This document shows, one piece after another, positions 1 through 5,000 of a DNA stretch of 5,000 bases. Every line of letters starts with the position of its first letter. Position 1 is the stretch's first letter. The translations under genes and the position numbers were made by a program. The stretch is taken from the NCBI GenBank assembly GCA_002314515.1, contig DCGB01000022.1, positions 6,150-11,149 on the forward strand, given 5' to 3'. Below the pieces are notes generated by a model that worked only from the letters and a program-made list of their open reading frames with translations, was not told the DNA's origin and made no database searches. This stretch comes from Solobacterium sp. UBA1789. Its GTDB lineage: Bacteria > Bacillota_I > Bacilli_A > Erysipelotrichales > Erysipelotrichaceae.

Positions 1-1189
1 AATGTTTATAAGTTGCAAAAACCCTGGCAATATCTTCTTTTGTGACCATCATCAGATTACTGATATAGTCATCAATACTCATATTTAAACCATTGATGGC
101 ATAATTCTGATAATATTCCATCAGTGAATCACGATTATCATTCATACTCAATATTTCGCCCGCAAAAAGATTCCTGGCTACCTCCAGTTCTTCCTGACTG
201 TAATCCATAGTTATCATTCTATTTAATTCTTTTTCAATCTCTTTAACTACCAGATTGCTGTTTCTGGCATCAATAGCTGTATAGATATCAACAAGACCCT
301 CATTCTTGAAATCAATAATTCCAATCTGATAACAAAGAGAAAGTTTCTCACGAATATTGGAAAACAGAAAAGATGTTGGAACCAGACCAAAAAGGACATT
401 ACCCATATTATAGGCAAAAAAATCCTTACTCCTTCGATCAACAGGACAATATAGACAATAATGTAAGTAAGTCTGGGAAATATCTTTCTTTTCTTCAATA
501 TAACCAATATCATCGATACAAAGATGATGGTTGCTTACTTCCTTTTGACTGTGGCTTGTTAAATCAATAAGAAACTTTTTAAATAAGCTGTCATCCTGAC
601 CAATAAAGTATTTATCAATTCGAGCCTTCTTAAAAAGTCTGTCATATAATTCTTCAACATCAGATAAATTAATAGTATTGACTGTCTTCTCAATATCGGA
701 ATCATAGGCAACAAAATAGTCATCTTCTCTGGCGATCTCTTTAATCATCTGGTTACGGGCCAGAAAAGCCGGTTTATCAAATCGTCTTTTCAAGGAAGAA
801 AGATAATTTCTTTTGACTTCGATGATAATATCTTCTGAAAAGAATGGATTATACAATAATTCATTGATAAAAGACAGATAATCATCATATCCTACATCCT
901 GCAAATAAAAAGGATCAATAAAAGAAAAATGAACCAGCATCTGCAAAAGATTGCCTTGAACGTTTACCGAACATGAGGCATCAAAATCATATAGCAGATC
1001 CTTTGCTTTTAACATTTTCTCTTTATTGGGATATTTATTTGAATAATCCAGTAAAATACGGGATAAAAGCTGCATTGTACATTTATCTTTTAAAGAATAT
1101 GGCAAAGAAAAATAAAGATAAATATCATTTTCCTTATATTTATTTGTTTTGATAAATGTATAATCTGCACATTTAATATATTCCTGCAT
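1..1189 (-). CDS. ymfF: M16 peptidase-like protein, YmfF type (3' end outside window)
   Basis: The frame is open from an ATG at 1189 to the left edge (396 residues visible), so the C-terminus is missing. Family members are roughly 400-430 residues, so only a few tens are probably absent. Residues 1-190 look like an M16 N-terminal domain: a short beta-hairpin start, a segment ending in LLYNPFFSED (111-120), then a helix with VKRNYLSSLKRRFDKP (125-140). Residues 240-390 look like the second M16 domain, with the family signature SFLFSNIREKLSLCYQI (273-289). No HxxEH or HxxxE zinc motif is present, so it is predicted not to be a peptidase by itself. In Bacillus the YmfF/YmfH pair lies downstream of spoIIIE, and YmfF-type proteins are annotated as linked to modification of elongation factor P; YmfH would be expected just beyond the left edge. 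The start abuts the ftsK stop codon with no spacer, and the purine-rich end of ftsK gives only a weak ribosome site. Family assignment is firm; the YmfF subtype rests on context and the missing motif. Confidence 0.87.
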   Translation of the reverse strand, partial: MQEYIKCADYTFIKTNKYKENDIYLYFSLPYSLKDKCTMQLLSRILLDYSNKYPNKEKMLKAKDLLYDFDASCSVNVQGNLLQMLVHFSFIDPFYLQDVGYDDYLSFINELLYNPFFSEDIIIEVKRNYLSSLKRRFDKPAFLARNQMIKEIAREDDYFVAYDSDIEKTVNTINLSDVEELYDRLFKKARIDKYFIGQDDSLFKKFLIDLTSHSQKEVSNHHLCIDDIGYIEEKKDISQTYLHYCLYCPVDRRSKDFFAYNMGNVLFGLVPTSFLFSNIREKLSLCYQIGIIDFKNEGLVDIYTAIDARNSNLVVKEIEKELNRMITMDYSQEELEVARNLFAGEILSMNDNRDSLMEYYQNYAINGLNMSIDDYISNLMMVTKEDIARVFATYKH

Positions 1190-3469
1190 CTAATCTTCTT
1201 TCTTTTTATATACTTCGCGCGGTTTTGAACCATTGGCTGGACCTATTATTCCCCTGTCTTCCAGCATATCAATCAGACGGGCAGCACGATTATAGCCAAT
1301 GCCAAATTTACGCTGTAATAGAGACGTTGAAGCTTTTTTGACCTCACAGACATATTCAACCACATCATCATAAAGACTATCTTCGCTGTCTTTTTGTGAT
1401 GCTGACATAGCTGTATTGCCATTATTTTCTAAAGCAAAATAGGTATCATCATATTTTGGTGAAGCTTCCTTTTTAATATAAGAAGTGACTCTTTCAATTT
1501 CACCATCAGTAACATAGGCACCCTGCAGACGAATAAAATTAGTCTCACCCTGTGGCGAATACAACATATCACCATTACCCAAAAGTCTTTCAGCACCAAC
1601 CGAATCCAGGATTGTTCGTGAATCAATGGATGAGGCAACCGCAAAAGAAATGCGGGATGGAATATTGGATTTGATAACACCAGTAATAACATCAGTACTA
1701 GGACGCTGTGTGGCAACAATCAAATGGATACCGCTGGCACGAGCCAGTTGGGTAATACGCTGAATAGATAATTCAACATCTTTACGATTGGTAGCCATAA
1801 GATCAGCCAGTTCATCAATTACCACAACAATATATGGCAGTTTTTCCATTGGACTTTCGCCCTCATTTAACTGACTGTTGTGCTTATAAACCAGTTCATT
1901 AAAATCACTGATATTTTTGGCACCAATTTCAGCAAATTTGTCATAACGATCTTCCATGATAACGACGATTCTTTTTAGCAGATTAGCTGCCATATTGGAA
2001 TCAGTAATAACTGGCCACAAAAGATGAGGTACATCATGATAGGCCGAAAATTCAACTTTTTTTGGATCAATGAGTACTAACTTTAGATCATCAGGATTAG
2101 TACGTAAAAGAAAAGACATCAGAATCATGTTGATACAAACAGATTTACCAGAACCAGTCGCACCACCAATTAAAAGATGAGGCATCTTATCAAGCTCACA
2201 AAACGTTGGCTGTGACATCAGATCCTTACCTAAGGCAAAGATCAGTGGCGAATTCTTTTTCTTTTCTGGAACAGCGTTCATCAGTTCAGCAATGCGAACA
2301 ATCTGAGTTTCCTGATTTGGTATTTCAATGCCTATGGCATTACGACCAGGAATTGGTGCTTCAATACGAATATCTCTGGCAGCAAGTTCCATTTTTATAT
2401 TGTCAGATAAACTCTGGATACGATTAATATTTATTGTTGAATCCGGTTTAATTTCAAACTTGGTTACATTAGGTCCGATATAGGTATTAATCAGAGTGGA
2501 TTCGATTCCAAAATCACCAAGAACCTCAATAACTTTTTCACCCTTGATCTTGGCAGATGTCTTATTGATATTTGATGCTTTGACACTGGCTTTTTCCAGA
2601 AGAGACAGAGGCGGAAGACGATAATTTAGCGTCTTCTTACTAACTGGCATGATACGTGGCTCTTTCGTTATGATTTCTTTTTCACTAGGAAGCTCAACCG
2701 GTTTACGGATTTCTTTTTCATCCAGATCAATTATATATTTCTGCTGAAATTCACTCTTTTGCGTTTTCAAAGGAATCTCTTCAATCATTATTTCCTCTGG
2801 AGCCTCATCATTCATTTTTCTAGCCAGCTCCAGTTTTCTTTCTTCTTCTTCGATTTCTCTTTGTTTAAGCAATAGTTCTTTCTGTTTTTGTCTTTCCAGC
2901 TTCAATTCCTTGCGATATGAGACATTTTCATCGTGTTTATCGCTGATTTTGTTGAATAATGACTGATAAGCCGTCATTGGCACAATAAACAGCAGACTCA
3001 ATAAAAATAACGCTATCAGCATGATTAAAGTACCGGAATATGACAGATAATTTAAAAATAGTGTATAAAAACTCAATCCAAAGAATCCGGCATGATAGCT
3101 GGCACCCTCTTTTGTCAGATACTTAGCCAGTGACAGATATTCCTTGGTATCAAAACCACCAAAATCCTTACCGCCAAGATACAAGGCAATAAAACAGAAA
3201 ATTACAATTATTAAAATGACTGAGCCAACATAAAACAATACTGAAAGCTCAAGTTTTCTGATAAATTTAGCCTGAACAAACAAAAACAGCAGATAAAACA
3301 AAACAACAAAATAAGCCGGACCAAAAAGAAAGTTCCAGAAATTATTCAAAACAACGCCAATGATACCAATTTTGAACAAAGAGAAAATTACTACCAAAAG
3401 AGAAATAAGTAAAATCACCAGATTTAGTATCTGATGATCGTTATTTTTTTTCTTCTTTTTACTAGGCAT
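1190..3469 (-). CDS. ftsK: DNA translocase FtsK/SpoIIIE family
   Basis: This is an ATP-driven motor that pumps double-stranded DNA at the division septum and helps resolve and segregate chromosomes. The predicted product is 759 residues, typical for the Gram-positive family. Domains in order: a lysine-rich N-terminus; four or five hydrophobic membrane segments between about residues 13 and 165; a charged, probably coiled-coil linker (about 185-220) and a low-complexity linker to about 280; the RecA-like motor, with Walker A GATGSGKS (436-443), Walker B VVVIDE (548-553) and LARASGIHLIVATQRPS (575-591); and the winged-helix gamma domain (about 701-754) with IGYNRAARLIDMLEDRGI and GSKPREV, which reads the polar DNA sequences that orient translocation. 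All key residues are intact. An ATG at 3484 would add five residues, but only the ATG at 3469 has a proper Shine-Dalgarno site. The start overlaps the upstream RNase J stop by 8 bases. Whether it acts as vegetative FtsK or sporulation SpoIIIE cannot be told from this sequence. Confidence 0.97.
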   Translation of the reverse strand: MPSKKKKKNNDHQILNLVILLISLLVVIFSLFKIGIIGVVLNNFWNFLFGPAYFVVLFYLLFLFVQAKFIRKLELSVLFYVGSVILIIVIFCFIALYLGGKDFGGFDTKEYLSLAKYLTKEGASYHAGFFGLSFYTLFLNYLSYSGTLIMLIALFLLSLLFIVPMTAYQSLFNKISDKHDENVSYRKELKLERQKQKELLLKQREIEEEERKLELARKMNDEAPEEIMIEEIPLKTQKSEFQQKYIIDLDEKEIRKPVELPSEKEIITKEPRIMPVSKKTLNYRLPPLSLLEKASVKASNINKTSAKIKGEKVIEVLGDFGIESTLINTYIGPNVTKFEIKPDSTININRIQSLSDNIKMELAARDIRIEAPIPGRNAIGIEIPNQETQIVRIAELMNAVPEKKKNSPLIFALGKDLMSQPTFCELDKMPHLLIGGATGSGKSVCINMILMSFLLRTNPDDLKLVLIDPKKVEFSAYHDVPHLLWPVITDSNMAANLLKRIVVIMEDRYDKFAEIGAKNISDFNELVYKHNSQLNEGESPMEKLPYIVVVIDELADLMATNRKDVELSIQRITQLARASGIHLIVATQRPSTDVITGVIKSNIPSRISFAVASSIDSRTILDSVGAERLLGNGDMLYSPQGETNFIRLQGAYVTDGEIERVTSYIKKEASPKYDDTYFALENNGNTAMSASQKDSEDSLYDDVVEYVCEVKKASTSLLQRKFGIGYNRAARLIDMLEDRGIIGPANGSKPREVYKKKED

Positions 3470-4124
3470 TATCTTCTCCCGCATTTATTTCAGCAATAGC
3501 TGGCAAGATCATTGGCTTCTTACCAGTCTCCTTTAAAACATAACGATTAATTCTTTCTTTGGCCTCAGCACGAATAGCCATATTTTCATAGCGTCTTTCT
3601 TCAACCGCCTGCCGTATCGTATCAACCAGGATATTACCTATTTCTGCCAGAATGTGATCAGCATCCTTTAAATAAATAACACCACGTGACTGAATATCCG
3701 GACCGCCTATCAGCTCTTTTGTCTTAAAATCCAAAACAACACCAACAACAATGGCTCCATCCGTTGACAGGGTTTCTCTATCCTTTAAAACCATACCAGA
3801 CACATCATTACGATCAGAAGCATCAATCAGGATATCATCCAGATCCAGCTGATCACGGGTAGAAACAAGCTTGCCACCATCAAAAGTTGCAAACTGACCA
3901 TCATCCAGAATAATAATCTTATCCGGAGTATAGCCCATTTCTGTTGCAATATCCGCATTGGCAATAAGCTGGGCAAACTCGCCCTTTACCGGCAGATAAT
4001 ATTTTGGTTTAACAAAATACAGCATCATCTTCAGATCCTCGATTGATGCATGCATAGAAAGCAGTTCGCGAGGATTCAGTTTGATGACACGATGGACACC
4101 GGCACGATAGATATCATTTTCCAT
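3462..4124 (-). CDS. rnjB: RNase J family protein, C-terminal part (out of frame with the N-terminal part)
   Basis: This 220-residue frame continues the RNase J homologue after the break. From the N-terminus it holds MENDIYRAGVHRV (matching the TINELYRRGAEV-like segment that follows PGNE in the family), LLSMHASIEDLKMML, KPKYYLPVKGEF, and then the C-terminal domain, with VLKDRETLSTDGAIVVGV, GGPDIQSRGVIYLKD and ETGKKPMILPAIAEI. The last is the typical RNase J end, so the true C-terminus is present. Restoring one base joins the two parts into about 512 visible residues, or about 560 in all, the normal family length. The SGHAS phosphate-binding motif appears as SMHAS, keeping one histidine, and the PxHGE zinc ligand is a lysine (PVKGE). 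The ATG at 4122-4124 is the first methionine of this frame but has no strong ribosome site, and it falls in the middle of a domain, so it is probably not a natural start. The gene ends eight bases inside ftsK. Confidence 0.88.
   Translation of the reverse strand: MENDIYRAGVHRVIKLNPRELLSMHASIEDLKMMLYFVKPKYYLPVKGEFAQLIANADIATEMGYTPDKIIILDDGQFATFDGGKLVSTRDQLDLDDILIDASDRNDVSGMVLKDRETLSTDGAIVVGVVLDFKTKELIGGPDIQSRGVIYLKDADHILAEIGNILVDTIRQAVEERRYENMAIRAEAKERINRYVLKETGKKPMILPAIAEINAGEDNA
3473..3480 (-). promoter_or_regulatory. Shine-Dalgarno site of ftsK
   Basis: The minus strand reads GGGAGAAGATAATG, placing a GGAG core six bases before the ATG at 3469. This decides the start in favour of MPSKKK over the upstream ATG at 3484, which lies 5' of this site and has no purine-rich element before it. 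The site lies inside the last codons of the RNase J gene, so ftsK translation is probably coupled to it. Confidence 0.85.
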
Positions 4125-5000
4125 TGTGAAGCTTCTTTTTCCGTACCAGGAACAATTGGCGAAGCAATAATAACGGTATCGGTCTTCTTTAATTCAATAA
4201 TTCGATCTTCACCAATGGCAATCTTATTCATTAACTTGAAAACCTTATCACCTGAACCAGAAACAATGCAAACAACATCTTCCATCTCGTTTGTAAATTC
4301 CTTATTGGAAATAATTGTATTGTTAGGTATCCTGTAGTAGCCCAGTTCTTCAACCATCTTTAAAAGACGAACATGATCATCATCATAGAAAAAGACTTTA
4401 CGACCATATTTCTTTGCCAGATCAAGGATTTCAATGATACGGAAAAGATTCTGTTTATATAAAGACATGACAATACGACCAACTGTGGCATCAAAATAAT
4501 TCTCAACCATATCAGAAATACGATGTCTAGGTGTTGTATAACCTGCTTTAGTAGCACCAACTGATTCACTCAGCAAAACTAAAACATTGTCATTGGTAAG
4601 TCTTGATAAGGTATTGATATCCATGGAAAAAGCCGGATTAGAAAAATCATAGTCAACAATAAATTCTGAAGTATAGACTATAGATCCACAATCAGTTTCA
4701 AAAACCAGGCCAATGGAATCAGCTATTGACTGCAGAACCGGAAAAGAATGAATCTTATGTCCGGCAATTTCAAAACTGGCATTTCTTTTAATAACCTTAA
4801 TCTTCTTTTTTAAACTTCCCAGTTCATCAGCCAAAATACGGGCTGTTAAAGCAGTTGCATAAACTGGACAGTCTACTTCTTTTAAAAGATGTGGCAAAGC
4901 AGCCATGACATCGTCATGACCATGAGTGATAAAAACAGCTTTTAAGCGATCCTGATTTTTAACAAGATAAGAAAAATCAGGAATTATATATTCAACACCT
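4076..5000 (-). CDS. rnjB: RNase J family protein, N-terminal part (5' end outside window, frameshifted)
   Basis: The frame enters from the right edge and stops at a TGA at 4076, giving 307 visible residues. About 50 N-terminal residues are off the window. It opens with GVEYIIPDFSYL, matching the GVDLVIPDFTYL-like stretch of RNase J, then FITHGHDDVMAALPHLL, the metallo-beta-lactamase motif. The beta-CASP domain follows, from LLSESVGATKAGYTTPRHR through GRIVMSLYKQNLFRI and KYGRKVFFYDDD to VSGSGD. After DTVIIASPIVPGTEKEAS (ending at 4127) the family similarity stops and 16 unrelated residues precede the TGA. The match resumes in the -1 frame at 4127-4122, so this is one half of a single gene. 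RNase J enzymes are 5'-3' exo- and endoribonucleases in RNA decay and rRNA maturation. Here HGHxDH reads HGHDDV, the later HSIPDS-like motif reads QSIADS, and TGDF reads TSEF, so catalysis is doubtful and a J2-like role is likely. The symbol rests on this degeneracy and on its position before ftsK. Confidence 0.9.
   Translation of the reverse strand, partial: GVEYIIPDFSYLVKNQDRLKAVFITHGHDDVMAALPHLLKEVDCPVYATALTARILADELGSLKKKIKVIKRNASFEIAGHKIHSFPVLQSIADSIGLVFETDCGSIVYTSEFIVDYDFSNPAFSMDINTLSRLTNDNVLVLLSESVGATKAGYTTPRHRISDMVENYFDATVGRIVMSLYKQNLFRIIEILDLAKKYGRKVFFYDDDHVRLLKMVEELGYYRIPNNTIISNKEFTNEMEDVVCIVSGSGDKVFKLMNKIAIGEDRIIELKKTDTVIIASPIVPGTEKEASQWKMISIVPVSIVSSN
4122..4141 (-). other. Frameshift junction in the RNase J gene
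   Basis: Minus-strand bases GAAAAAGAAGCTTCACAATG span the point where homology passes from one frame to the -1 frame. Upstream reading gives PGTEKEAS; downstream reading gives TMENDIYRAG. Adding one base anywhere here, for example to the A5 run at 4136-4140, restores the frame and gives exactly ten residues between PGTE and YRAG, the same spacing as recalled for RNase J1 (PGNE to YRRG). The cause could be a sequencing or assembly indel, a true mutation, or recoding. No canonical X XXY YYZ slippery heptamer sits in the correct phase. Confidence 0.8.

Noticed and set aside
373..570. Plus-strand open frame of 65 codons, and a minus-strand 88-codon frame at 247-513
   Set aside because: Both lie inside the M16-like gene in other frames, have no recognisable domain and show biased composition typical of shadow frames.
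1429..1719. Minus-strand 96-codon frame inside ftsK, and a plus-strand 73-codon frame at 2206-2427
   Set aside because: The ftsK frame is fully open and highly conserved here, so these are chance frames opposite or beside it.
3441..3460. T-rich tract that could look like a terminator tail
   Set aside because: It encodes the lysine-rich N-terminus of FtsK on the minus strand, has no stem beside it, and lies within a coding frame.
4127..4142. Possible programmed -1 frameshift signal at GGAAAAAG
   Set aside because: The run has only five A residues and the zero-frame phase (GAA AAA GAA) does not form an X XXY YYZ heptamer. No obvious strong stem follows. Kept only as a less likely explanation of the frame break.
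4050..4569. Plus-strand 95-codon frame (4050-4337) and minus-strand 69-codon frame (4360-4569) over the RNase J gene
   Set aside because: RNase J family similarity explains the sequence in the real frames; these frames show no domain and no ribosome site.
4904..4918. Inverted repeat catgac-atc-gtcatg
   Set aside because: It has six-base arms inside the codons for the HGHDDVM motif. It is too short and has no T-run, so it is not a terminator and is probably incidental to coding.

Overview
The window is AT-rich, with essentially no non-coding sequence. All three genes lie on the minus strand and are read from the right edge to the left edge: an RNase J-family protein (5' end off the window, reading frame broken at about 4125-4141), an FtsK/SpoIIIE DNA translocase (complete, 1190-3469), and an M16-like YmfF-type protein (1-1189, 3' end off the window). 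The gene order RNase J, FtsK/SpoIIIE, YmfF-type M16 protein recalls the Bacillus subtilis rnjB-spoIIIE-ymfF neighbourhood. This points to a low-GC Bacillota (Firmicutes) chromosome. The AT-rich codons and compact layout would fit a gut Erysipelotrichia-type lineage, but that placement is inference. Tryptophan is encoded by TGG and no in-frame TGA interrupts the intact genes, so the standard bacterial code applies rather than the Mycoplasma code.

Right part (3462-5000): an RNase J homologue aligned to the family from about residue 50 to its C-terminus, but split over two reading frames. The metallo-beta-lactamase and beta-CASP half is in one frame and the rest of the beta-lactamase domain plus the C-terminal domain is in the -1 frame. 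One missing base, possibly in an A5 run, explains this. Several zinc ligands of catalytic RNase J1 are substituted, so the protein resembles the RNase J2-type, weakly active or inactive partner subunit.

Middle (1190-3469): a DNA translocase with N-terminal membrane segments, a charged linker, a RecA-like motor with intact Walker motifs and a C-terminal winged-helix gamma domain. Its start overlaps the RNase J stop by 8 bases and has a good Shine-Dalgarno site.

Left part (1-1189): a protein with the M16 peptidase fold but no HxxEH zinc motif, starting directly after the ftsK stop codon. The three genes are probably one translationally coupled transcript. No promoter, terminator, RNA gene, mobile element, CRISPR array or dispersed repeat was found. 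The window looks like a conserved housekeeping operon. The points worth a second look are the frameshift and the degenerate RNase J active site, not a new system.
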